This document shows, piece after piece, positions 41,518 through 49,646 of a stretch of DNA of 64,000 bases (position 1 is the first letter of the stretch; every line of letters starts with the position of its first letter). The position numbers and the translations under genes were made by a program. Under the pieces are notes generated by a model, which was not told the origin of the DNA, ran no database searches, and saw only the letters and a program-made list of their open reading frames with translations. The stretch is from an uncultured Tenacibaculum sp. (GTDB taxonomy: Bacteria > Bacteroidota > Bacteroidia > Flavobacteriales > Flavobacteriaceae): assembly GCF_947495995.1 (NCBI RefSeq), contig NZ_CANMAX010000002.1:496001-560000 (forward strand), read 5' to 3'.

Positions 41518-42219
41518 CTAACAAGAAACTAATGCTTTATAATCTTTTGGAAGTAATTCAGCTATTAAATTAAACCAAATAGATGCGCGATCCAATATCC
41601 AAGCGTCTGAAGTTATAGCTACAGATTCACTGTTTGCAATTACTTTATCTGGATTATTTTCTAAGATTACATCCCAATTATAATCATGTTTTTTTGCAAT
41701 AGTCAATAATTTAGTTTTCATTCTACCACTATTAGAAACTGGTTGATCGAAAACCCAAACTACTTTTTTTACCTTATATTTTTGAAAGAAATCACCAATT
41801 AAATGTATTGCTTCTTCAGTTTGATTTACACTTTTATAAGTTCCATGTAAAGAAGACAAATCACGATAAGCTCCATCTTTTCCTTCAAAAACATACGCAT
41901 TAGAAAGAATACTTTCCAATAATATAATTTGATTAAAACCATCAATTATGATTTCTTTACCGATCAAATTCTCTTTCGAAATTTGCTTTTCCTTTCTGTT
42001 TTTTACAGCTGATACTGCTGCAGACATTCCTTTTATAGCTTGTTGTTGACGCTTATTCAACTTGTAACGATTTCCAGCTAATTCACAAGAAGAAGCTTCT
42101 CCATAGCCGCGTTCTAATAGAAACGACATATCGTAAACTGCTTCTTTTATCTTACGCTGCATAAATTCTTGTCCAAATAATCGATCATCTGAACCTTCTT
42201 TTCCTCTATTTTTTGGCAT
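41518..42219 (-). CDS. DUF434-type protein
   Basis: A 233-residue protein. The N-terminal half shows the DUF434 pattern (YDMSFLLERGYGEASSCELAGNRYKLNKRQQQAIKG). The C-terminal half has alternating beta/alpha elements with conserved Asp (KEIIIDGFNQIILLESIL; VVWVFDQPVSNSGRMK; AITSDAWILDRA), compatible with a PIN/NYN-like nuclease fold. Activity is not established. It lies amid nucleotidyltransferase and ligase genes. Confidence 0.8.
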   Translation of the reverse strand: MPKNRGKEGSDDRLFGQEFMQRKIKEAVYDMSFLLERGYGEASSCELAGNRYKLNKRQQQAIKGMSAAVSAVKNRKEKQISKENLIGKEIIIDGFNQIILLESILSNAYVFEGKDGAYRDLSSLHGTYKSVNQTEEAIHLIGDFFQKYKVKKVVWVFDQPVSNSGRMKTKLLTIAKKHDYNWDVILENNPDKVIANSESVAITSDAWILDRASIWFNLIAELLPKDYKALVSC

Positions 42220-42300
42220 TATTAGTTTTTGCGAGTTAAGAATATTTATAGTAATTCTTTATTTTAATTTATTGATTTTTTAGTCATAAATACTGTGTTG

Positions 42301-42387
42301 ACGTCATTCCGAATTTATCTCGGAATCTAATAACTTTTGTAAACAACAAATTTTAATGAGAACCTGAAACAAGTTCAGGTTGACGTA
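42301..42387. repeat. Palindromic intergenic repeat pair
   Basis: GTCATTCCGAATTTATCTCG at one end and ACCTGAAACAAGTTCAGGTT-GACGT at the other, with the two arm families combined. No other feature is seen in this gap. Confidence 0.68.
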
Positions 42388-42407
42388 AGGTTTATGATCA
42401 CATATTA

Positions 42408-43475
42408 CTAATATTCGTTCTGATCATAAAATTCAGTTCTTATATTGTTCAATAATTCATTGGCCAAAACTTTATCTGGTTTGTCTGGTAAATCTGAAGT
42501 TTCATAAAACTGTTCTAATTCTTTTTTAATAGTTTCAGCTTCACTAACTAAATCATCATACTCAAATTCAGCATTTTTGATTTTAAATAAATATTTTCTT
42601 TCAGATTCACTCACTCTAACATTTATGACTTTATTTTTTGCAATTTCTTCAGCCATATGTAATAGACGAAATGTATGCATCATGTTCTTCGCATCATAAT
42701 TTTTATCGTGAGAGATATTACTTTTATAACGTTCGTCATTTCTTTTATTGACCCAATCCCAATATTCTTTGTACTTTTTACAATACGATGAATAACCTTC
42801 TAAATTACTGTATAAAACTGCAATTGGCTTTTCTTCTTTCGGAATTGAGCTTGTACACACCTCATTCGCATTTTCTCTTGCAATTCCTTGATAACCTAAT
42901 GCATCACTATAAAACAAATTGAAACAATTTTTCATATTTGGAATTTTAGCCAATCCGAAATTATTAATATCTAAATGATTATCTGTTAAATACTCTTTTA
43001 ATGGTAATGACTTTTTCCCTTGAAGAACTGTACAAAAATCAATGATTTCTTTTCGTTTTTTTTCAACCGGATTTACAATTTTCTTATTTAATCCTCTCGC
43101 CTTTTTTATCTGAGTAAAAGCATAATTGGCAAATGTATTCTTGCATAATTTTGATAAAAATAACTCAGATGTAATTTTATCGTAAATAGGGTGTTTAATT
43201 TGAACACACTCAGCTGGCATATTTAACAATTCTAGAATATTCGGATTATTCTTTAAGCATAATTCTATAAACTTTCTTAATTCATAATACACAATATCAT
43301 TCGTTTCATTATTGATTTGTCCGACATAATCCAACGAATAGAATTTATCTTTCGGTAAAATAAAAACACCCCGAATATCAGTATCTGAAGTAGGTGTTTG
43401 TAATCCATATGCTCTACTTCCACTAATACTTTCAAAAATGATCGAGTTTGATTTTTTTAATTCTTCTAGTGTCAT
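42408..43475 (-). CDS. Nucleotidyltransferase, YcgL/RlaP-like (long form)
   Basis: A 355-residue protein. The polymerase-beta signature is SISGSRAYGLQTPTSDTDIRGVF (about residues 16-38), with the two Asp of DTDIRG as metal ligands and a later acidic strand around NDIVYYELRKFIELC. The helical C-terminal two thirds are typical of this family, members of which are found beside RNA ligases. Substrate unknown. Confidence 0.85.
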   Translation of the reverse strand: MTLEELKKSNSIIFESISGSRAYGLQTPTSDTDIRGVFILPKDKFYSLDYVGQINNETNDIVYYELRKFIELCLKNNPNILELLNMPAECVQIKHPIYDKITSELFLSKLCKNTFANYAFTQIKKARGLNKKIVNPVEKKRKEIIDFCTVLQGKKSLPLKEYLTDNHLDINNFGLAKIPNMKNCFNLFYSDALGYQGIARENANEVCTSSIPKEEKPIAVLYSNLEGYSSYCKKYKEYWDWVNKRNDERYKSNISHDKNYDAKNMMHTFRLLHMAEEIAKNKVINVRVSESERKYLFKIKNAEFEYDDLVSEAETIKKELEQFYETSDLPDKPDKVLANELLNNIRTEFYDQNEY

Positions 43476-43497
43476 TGCTTTATATTTTTAAATAAAT

Positions 43498-43620
43498 GTC
43501 AGGTTGAGCGCAGTCGAAACCTGTTTGATAATGAATAATTCTTCTTTCTTTTCCCTGATAAAAAAAACAATCTTTGAATTTCAGATTGCTTCTCTTCGCT
43601 TTGCTACAATCGCAATGACG
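43498..43620. repeat. Palindromic repeat remnants
   Basis: GTCAGGTTGAGCGCAGTCGA-AACCTG (43498-43523) and CAGATTGCTTCTCTTCGCTT...CGCAATGACG (43583-43620), remnants of the two repeat families in one gap. Confidence 0.6.
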
Positions 43621-44388
43621 TTACAGGTATTTCAAAAAGAACGTATTAAACGCTTCTTGATTTGCTTTTCCGCTTGGCAAACTATTTTTTAACTCGTTAT
43701 TTTCATTAATAATGTCTCTAACTAAACGAATTAGTTCATCTGAAACAGGATCGCTACTCTTTTCTATTCGTTCACTTTTTAGCTGAATTACTGCATCAAT
43801 TTTAGCATGAAAAGATGTATCAATTAATTCATATAAATCTCTAAAATATACTGGTGGAATTGTATGCTTTTTGGCAATCCAATTGGCACATAAAGCAGTT
43901 CTGATAGTATAAAAGAAACTCTTTAATGTCATTTTATCAGTTCCTAAGGTTTCCTCAAAACCTTTATTCATAGCATGAAAATGGTGAAATCCAGCAATTG
44001 GATTAAAGTTTTCGTTTGCCAATGTTTTTAATTCTTCTAAAAAAGTGATGTTGGCTCTATAAATTACAGGTGAAAATAACCAACCTGTAAACGAAGCATT
44101 TGATTTTGCTAATAAACGAAGTGCTTTTCTGATATCCCAACCAGATCCGTCTAAATCATCTTCAGTCATAAATTCGATCGTATCTTTTGTTTCCCAAAGA
44201 TTTAAATACCAATCTTTGGAATGTTTGTATACAAATCGAATATCATAATCGGAATCTGGAGAAGCAAAACCCCAAGCTCTGCTTCCCGATTCTACTGCAA
44301 ATAGAATTTCAATATTCTTTTCTTTTTCTAATGCAGCTAAATGTTCTAAAATTCTTTTTTCCATTGTGTTTTTCTTTGACTTTTCCAA
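43621..44388 (-). CDS. Nucleotidyltransferase, YcgL/RlaP-like (short form)
   Basis: A 255-residue protein with signature AVESGSRAWGFASPDSDYDIRFVY (about 27-50) and a second acidic strand DTIEFMTEDDLDGSGWDIRKAL. It is related to the 355-residue protein downstream but shorter. The stop is the last base of the repeat gap. It overlaps the small upstream gene by 43 bp; the in-frame Met at residue 9 would reduce this. Confidence 0.85.
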   Translation of the reverse strand: MEKSKKNTMEKRILEHLAALEKEKNIEILFAVESGSRAWGFASPDSDYDIRFVYKHSKDWYLNLWETKDTIEFMTEDDLDGSGWDIRKALRLLAKSNASFTGWLFSPVIYRANITFLEELKTLANENFNPIAGFHHFHAMNKGFEETLGTDKMTLKSFFYTIRTALCANWIAKKHTIPPVYFRDLYELIDTSFHAKIDAVIQLKSERIEKSSDPVSDELIRLVRDIINENNELKNSLPSGKANQEAFNTFFLKYL

Positions 44389-44567
44389 TTTCTTTCAGGT
44401 ATAGTTAGGTTTATAGTTTCAGATCCGTGTGGGAAACACCATTCGCAACCTTGTTCTTTACCTATTTTTATTCTAGAAATTTGAATTCCAGAAATTTTTC
44501 TCGGAAAATCTATCAATCCATACTCGTTTAAACCGAAAGCGTTTTTAAATCGACTAAACTTTTTCAT
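44346..44567 (-). CDS. Small protein with CxxC and FPHGSET motif
   Basis: A 73-residue basic protein containing GCEWCFPHGSETIN. The pattern looks conserved and protein-like rather than chance, but I do not recognise the family. It overlaps the nucleotidyltransferase start by 43 bp. Confidence 0.5.
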   Translation of the reverse strand: MKKFSRFKNAFGLNEYGLIDFPRKISGIQISRIKIGKEQGCEWCFPHGSETINLTIPERNWKSQRKTQWKKEF

Positions 44568-44625
44568 TTGTATTACGTTTTTAATTAAAACCTAATACAG
44601 TGCTCCTTTTTTGATTTGCATATTG

Positions 44626-45492
44626 TTATTTCTTTAATGATTTTACATACAATAAAATTGCAGAATAAATTAATCCTGGTCCTAATAATACATGAATCAA
44701 CATAGGCCAATAAAAGACCTTATCCTTTTGATAGATATATGCGACACTAACAAATGTGGAAACTATACCTAGAACCAATAACGGTAATGCTTTTTCTTTT
44801 GCATTTTTTATTAAATCTTCTTCTGATTTTGAAAAGCTTTCATTGATTTCGTAATCGTTTAAACCTAAACTTTTAAAATCATTTCTTATGTCTTTTTCTG
44901 ATCTAAAACCTAAACTTTCTCCTATTATATAATTTTTAACTTGATAAGAAAAATCATCTTCATAATTTGAAGTATTACTTACTGTGGCTTTTAGTATGAA
45001 TAACCAATCTTCAAACTCTTTTACTTTAGTATATCTATCAAAAACTTTTCTAGCAATATTCTTAGCTTCATTCATTAATTCGAAAGTAGATAAGCCATGA
45101 CCTATTTCTTTTCTATAACTGTAATTTTCGTAGCATATATAATAATCTGTTAATATTTGATAATTAAAATCTTCTTCTACACATTTATCTTTTATAACCT
45201 TAACTACCTCAAAAACTTCATTAATATTATTATAATCTAATATAAGTTTACTTAGTTCAAAAATTGAAATTGCTAGATACTCATCAGCAGTAGAATGCTT
45301 ATTAAAAACATTCAACAACTGGTTTTTAAAAGTATTTGAATTATAATTAATTTCAACTAAATCAAATAAAAAAGAATTCAATTTAAGACTATTCACTTCA
45401 GCCATGAAGTATATATCTTTTTCAAAATCTTTCTTTGATAACTTATCATTTAGTACTTGATAAATTTTATGCTTTATTCTATACGTTTTCAT
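44626..45492 (-). CDS. Helical protein with C-terminal membrane hairpin
   Basis: A 288-residue protein. About 230 residues are helical and acidic, then two hydrophobic segments (ALPLLVLGIVSTFVSVAYIY and WPMLIHVLLGPGLIYSAILL). Family not recognised; it is probably anchored at the inner membrane. Confidence 0.6.
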   Translation of the reverse strand: MKTYRIKHKIYQVLNDKLSKKDFEKDIYFMAEVNSLKLNSFLFDLVEINYNSNTFKNQLLNVFNKHSTADEYLAISIFELSKLILDYNNINEVFEVVKVIKDKCVEEDFNYQILTDYYICYENYSYRKEIGHGLSTFELMNEAKNIARKVFDRYTKVKEFEDWLFILKATVSNTSNYEDDFSYQVKNYIIGESLGFRSEKDIRNDFKSLGLNDYEINESFSKSEEDLIKNAKEKALPLLVLGIVSTFVSVAYIYQKDKVFYWPMLIHVLLGPGLIYSAILLYVKSLKK

Positions 45493-45542
45493 CTTTCATA
45501 ACTTTTTAAACCTCACGGGTTTTAAAATCTGTGAGGTTTCTA

Positions 45543-46210
45543 TCAACTGTCTTTCATTTTTTTTATAAACTCATTCAAATATTCTTGCAATGCATTTACG
45601 TTACTTTCTTTTCTTAGTAAATACTTTTCAAGATTTGGATAATATTCAATGATACTTTCTTTCGTGTACAATTCAACAGATTCTAATAAGGCTAACGTAA
45701 TCCCTAATTGAAAAGCTATTGTTTTATACACTTCTATATGTGAACCATTTTTTTGCCAAAATCTTTAATCTGATCAAATCTTATATTTTCTAAAAAAATA
45801 ATTTTACCATTAGTACTTCCGCGCAAAGCTTCTTTTGCTTTAGTTCTTAATGAAGTTCTTGTAAAATATGATATTAGAGAACGTAAACATCGTTCAATTC
45901 TAGCTTCAACATTTCTGTTTACTTTCCTTATTATTCTTTTTTTAAATCGTTGCGAATGGAATCCATAAGTTTCATATAAAGCATTATTTAATTCATCTTC
46001 TTCTCCTTTAAAACAAGCTATAACAATACCTTTTTCTGTAATTGCTAGATTAGCATTTATAACTTTGTTTGTATTAAAATTTGACTTTTCGATGTATGCT
46101 TTTATCGTTTCATGATTTTCTTGTATTGAATTTAATTCATCAACAAAAAAACATACATCTAAGTCAACTGAACTTTTAGAACCGAAAATTTGATATGGAT
46201 TTTCCATCAT
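45543..46210 (-). pseudogene. Nucleotidyltransferase-like gene, probably frameshifted
   Basis: Frame one (45734-46210, 158 residues) has the signature FGSKSSVDLDVCFFVDEL near the N terminus. After its TAG, a second frame (45543-45731, 62 residues, GTG start, VYKTIAFQLGITLALLESVE) begins 2 bp later. Read together they make about 220 residues, a normal size for this fold; the join lies after ATGGTTCACATATAGAAGTG. This could be a true one-base frameshift, a sequencing error or two coupled genes. Confidence 0.6.
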
Positions 46211-46230
46211 TTTATTTATGATAATCTATG

Positions 46231-46315
46231 TACGTCAACCTGAACTTGTTTCAGGTTCTCATTATATATCTTATTTAAACTATAATGAGATTCCGAAACA
46301 AGTTCGGAATGACGT
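46231..46315. repeat. Palindromic intergenic repeat, full-length
   Basis: ACGTCAACCTGAACTTGTTT-CAGGTTCTCATTA on one side and TAATGAGATTCCGAAACAAG-TTCGGAATGACGT on the other. The outer ends and both inner CCTGAA/TTCGGAA palindromes give a long, cruciform-capable element of 85 bp. Confidence 0.75.
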
Positions 46316-46357
46316 AAAAATTAAAATTATTATTAATGACAAGTTTTCGTTCTTACT

Positions 46358-47239
46358 TTAAAAATCACCATAGAACACTTGTAAACATGGTAGTTGCAAC
46401 TTCTTTCTCCACAAATCAACAACTTGATTTCTATCATCTAGAATAAATTCTACATAAAATTTATTTTCAATTTCGTTTCTATATAATTCTTCTTTTATAA
46501 TAGAATCTTTTCTTTTGTCTTTAGGATTACGCATCCAAAGTGCATCGTAATTTACGTCATGCTTTTGAAGCCAAGATTCTGTTTCTGATTTGTATTGACC
46601 ATCTCTACCAGAAAGTAATAAGATTTTGTATCCTAGCTTCTGATAATTCTTTACCAGATTAACGATTGGTACATTAGGCAAATCTTGCTCACATTTACTA
46701 CCATCAAACGGACTTCTATTTGTAATTAAAGATAAGGTTCCGTCTAAATCACAAATAATAGCTTTTGGTAAATTTTCATCTTGCTTTACATATTCGTTTT
46801 TTAGCTTTTCTTTTGTTTTCAGTTGTTTATCCATTCTTAGAATAACTTCCCTTCCAACAGATTTTTCTCTAGCAGCATCTCTACGAATTGCTTCTTCAAC
46901 ATCTATTTCCATTAACTTCACTTCAACTTTTACAGCGTGACCTGTTTCATTGGTGTATTCACTAGCTATTTCTGCAATTCTTTCCTGATTTTTGTCGTAA
47001 AGATTTGTATCATCAACAATAACATGTTTACCTGCTAAAAGCGCTTCTTTTATTAAAAAATCTCTTGTTTTCACAATAAACTTTTCATTTCCTTTACTAA
47101 AGTGATTTGCATCTAACATTTCACGTAAACTATCTCTATTGATACGCTTATACATTCCAGGATTTTCTGAAACTAACTTTTTAGCATATGTTGATTTTCC
47201 TGATGCTGGTATTCCTTTTAATATGATTATTCTTTTCAT
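46358..47239 (-). CDS. T4-type polynucleotide kinase/3'-phosphatase
   Basis: A 293-residue, two-domain end-healing enzyme. Kinase: P-loop GIPASGKST (9-17), Asp36 in NRDSLREM, lid VDDTNL and RRDAAREKSVGREV. Phosphatase: HAD motif CDLDGT (Asp164, Asp166), SGRDG and FILDDRNQVVDLWR. Domain order and size match T4 Pnkp (301 residues). It converts 2',3'-cyclic phosphate/5'-OH ends to 3'-OH/5'-phosphate for the T4-type ligases encoded beside it. Confidence 0.93.
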   Translation of the reverse strand: MKRIIILKGIPASGKSTYAKKLVSENPGMYKRINRDSLREMLDANHFSKGNEKFIVKTRDFLIKEALLAGKHVIVDDTNLYDKNQERIAEIASEYTNETGHAVKVEVKLMEIDVEEAIRRDAAREKSVGREVILRMDKQLKTKEKLKNEYVKQDENLPKAIICDLDGTLSLITNRSPFDGSKCEQDLPNVPIVNLVKNYQKLGYKILLLSGRDGQYKSETESWLQKHDVNYDALWMRNPKDKRKDSIIKEELYRNEIENKFYVEFILDDRNQVVDLWRKKLQLPCLQVFYGDF

Positions 47240-47285
47240 TTTCTTAATTTTTAATTGTAATTCTTAATCTATTTTGAAATTAATT

Positions 47286-47370
47286 ACGTCAAACTGAACT
47301 TGTTTCAGGCTCTCATTAAGAACTTAAAATGTGAGTATCTTGAGATTCCGAAATAAATTCGGTATGACGT
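47286..47370. repeat. Palindromic intergenic repeat, full-length
   Basis: ACGTCAAACTGAACTTGTTT...GAGATTCCGAAATAAATTCG-GTATGACGT; the same design as 46231-46315 with several substitutions. Confidence 0.72.
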
Positions 47371-47414
47371 AAAATAACAATCGCTAAGAATGTTATAATA
47401 TTTAAATGTTTATT

Positions 47415-48443
47415 TTAATTATGTCCGTTAGAATATGCCTTTTCAAATACTGGGCGAATCATTTTCCAAATAATTTGATCGTAGTTTTTCTTATTTTTCA
47501 TTGAAAATAATACAGCTGGATATGTGCAGCTTTGAAAATAAGCTGCTGTTTCTCTGTCTGTAGCAAACTCTTTGTATTCTAACTTTGCGATTTTTTCTAT
47601 ATTTTTAAATTTCAATCTTAAATCTGACTCTGTTTTTTTTACCCATTTGAAAAATTCATCTGGTACATCTTCAATCCATTTTGTTAAACTCCCCTCCTCT
47701 TTTAAAGTTTCCCAAATGGTTAAAGATGAAATTTGAGTCACGATTTTATGTAATTCAATATACTGTTCAAATTTTATTTTTATTCTAAAACCATTCTCAT
47801 ATTTAATTACAAATCCTTCTTTATTATTCCAATTTAAACTTTTAAGCTCTTCAATACTATTATAATGGTATTGTTTTGGTAACGGAAAACCAATATCTAC
47901 TAATTCTTCTTCAATGCCTGTTTTTGTATCTATAATGGCTAATAATATTAACTTTTCATCTTGACCATAATTTACAATAACTCTGTTTTCAGGATAAATG
48001 ATTTCAAATACATACGTCTTATTCAAATCTAAATTCTGAATACAATCTTTATACTTATTATTTAGTAATTCATTTGCTTTAATTGATTGTTTACTATTAA
48101 ATGAGCCTCTAGTTGCAATGTATGGCTGGTTGTTCAGCCTATATAAAACTCCAAGTGATCCATCCATTTTATCAAATATCTTAAAAGGAAGATTTGGTAA
48201 ATTTTCATACCCGATCTCTTCTACATTGAAAAATTTAGCAATAGGATTAGCAATTATATTATAATTTGCATCTAAAATTAATCCTCTACATTGTAAAGTT
48301 TCTTTTGTCCAATAGCTTTCGTATTGTGCTGATTGCGTATAATTATAAATCCATAAGTCAGCTTCCGGATGTTTATTCTTATGAATATATCCGTTATGAA
48401 TAGCTTCCTCTAATTTTTCGATATTTAAAATATTTGTTTCCAT
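47415..48443 (-). CDS. ATP-dependent RNA ligase, T4 Rnl1 (RnlA)-like
   Basis: A 342-residue ligase with motif I KMDGSLG (Lys92), the upstream CRGLIL block, FEIIYPENRVIVNYG (motif III/IIIa), EGFVIKYENG (motif IV) and RIKIKFEQY (motif V). T4 Rnl1 repairs tRNA cut in the anticodon loop after kinase/phosphatase healing by Pnkp; here the pnkp-like gene is the next one downstream. Expression is predicted from the operator-type promoter at 48462-48497. Confidence 0.92.
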   Translation of the reverse strand: METNILNIEKLEEAIHNGYIHKNKHPEADLWIYNYTQSAQYESYWTKETLQCRGLILDANYNIIANPIAKFFNVEEIGYENLPNLPFKIFDKMDGSLGVLYRLNNQPYIATRGSFNSKQSIKANELLNNKYKDCIQNLDLNKTYVFEIIYPENRVIVNYGQDEKLILLAIIDTKTGIEEELVDIGFPLPKQYHYNSIEELKSLNWNNKEGFVIKYENGFRIKIKFEQYIELHKIVTQISSLTIWETLKEEGSLTKWIEDVPDEFFKWVKKTESDLRLKFKNIEKIAKLEYKEFATDRETAAYFQSCTYPAVLFSMKNKKNYDQIIWKMIRPVFEKAYSNGHN

Positions 48444-48461
48444 TTCATTTTAATTATGATA

Positions 48462-48497
48462 CAAACATCTATTGGTATTACGCAATGTTTTTGCGTA
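48462..48497 (-). promoter_or_regulatory. Promoter with TACGCA-N7-TGCGTA operator, Rnl1-like ligase
   Basis: Minus strand TACGCA-AAAACAT-TGCGTA (48479-48497), 13 nt, TTTG (48462-48465). The palindrome extends to TTACGCAA/TTGCGTAA. Confidence 0.75.
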
Positions 48498-48574
48498 ACA
48501 AAAAATAATTATAAAAAATTTGAAATTTATGTTGAATTCGAAAAGTCTATAAACAAAAAAAGTGCTTATTAGCA

Positions 48575-48871
48575 CTACTTAGATGGCAAGATTTCTGTTA
48601 CTATACCATACACATTTTTCGTCCATCCGTTAAGATGTCCACGATTATTACCTATGAGTAATCCTCGTTTTTCATTTTTACCTTTTACTAAATGCGTAAA
48701 ACAATTTCCCCGTACTTTACAGAAAACTATATCACCTTCTTCACAATCTTGCCATTGTACTGGCTTTAAAACAACGGGTTGCCTTGATTTTAAAATTGGT
48801 AACATCGAGTTTCCTGGTTCTTTAGAGATAATTGTTTCTCCATTCAATAGCTTTTGAATTTTCCAATTCAT
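48575..48871 (-). CDS. S24/S26-like small protein
   Basis: A 98-residue protein with GNSMLPIL (residues 21-28; Ser-Met of the S24/S26 peptidase fold) and GDIVFCKVRGNCFTHLVKG. It could be a small self-cleaving or signal-peptidase-like domain, but no membrane anchor or DNA-binding domain is present. It stands upstream of the Rnl1-like gene and does not share its promoter. Confidence 0.7.
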   Translation of the reverse strand: MNWKIQKLLNGETIISKEPGNSMLPILKSRQPVVLKPVQWQDCEEGDIVFCKVRGNCFTHLVKGKNEKRGLLIGNNRGHLNGWTKNVYGIVTEILPSK

Positions 48872-48999
48872 AATTATTTGTATTTAAATTAAACATTAAT
48901 TCAAAGACTATTGCTGAACGAAAAGTAAAGAACGAATAACTTTAACTGTTTAAAGTTAATGTAAAATTAGTTTATATTTTTGTAATACAAACTATTTAA

Positions 49000-49620
49000 T
49001 TGAAAAAATTGACTTTAAAAGAACGTTTTACCCAATTGTTATCACTTTATTCTCAGGATAATGAACTCATTTCTTCATTATGGAATGAACTTGAAAAACA
49101 CTATAATGAAAAGCATCGTACCTATCATAATTTAAAACATTTAGAGGAAATCTTCTCTTATTTTGATAACTATAAAGATGAATTAAAAGATTCGAATTTG
49201 GTTTCTTTTTCTATCTTTTATCATGATGTAATTTATAATATTTGGAAAAAAGATAACGAAGAAAGAAGTGCTGATTTTGCTGTAGAGCGACTTCAAAAAC
49301 TACTTTCAAAAGATGATTCAAACATCATTTTTGATCAAATTATGGCCACTAAAACTCATGAAGGTTCAGATAATGACACTCGCTTTTTAATCGATTTTGA
49401 TTTAGCTATTTTAGGTCAGTCTTCAGAAATATATCAGCAATATACTAAACTTATTCGTAAAGAATATAAGCTCGTTCCTGATATTTTATATAAAAATGGA
49501 AGAAAAAAAGTATTACGTCATTTTATAGATAAACCTTTCATTTACAAGACTAATACTTTTATTGATCGTTATGAAAAACAGGCAAAATTCAATTTAAAAA
49601 CAGAACTTGAAACTATTTAG
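49000..49620 (+). CDS. HD-superfamily metal-dependent hydrolase
   Basis: A 206-residue protein from a TTG start (49000), beginning LKKLTLKERF. HD motifs: YHNLKHLEEIF (about 41-51) and FYHDVIY (about 74-80), with EERSADFA and a later Asp. It fits the predicted HD phosphohydrolase family often seen near RNA-repair genes. Substrate unknown. It faces away from the ligase gene and begins a rightward operon with the CAP-domain and WYL genes. Confidence 0.82.
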   Translation: MKKLTLKERFTQLLSLYSQDNELISSLWNELEKHYNEKHRTYHNLKHLEEIFSYFDNYKDELKDSNLVSFSIFYHDVIYNIWKKDNEERSADFAVERLQKLLSKDDSNIIFDQIMATKTHEGSDNDTRFLIDFDLAILGQSSEIYQQYTKLIRKEYKLVPDILYKNGRKKVLRHFIDKPFIYKTNTFIDRYEKQAKFNLKTELETI

Positions 49621-49646
49621 GCATTGTTTTTGACTTTCCATGTCTC

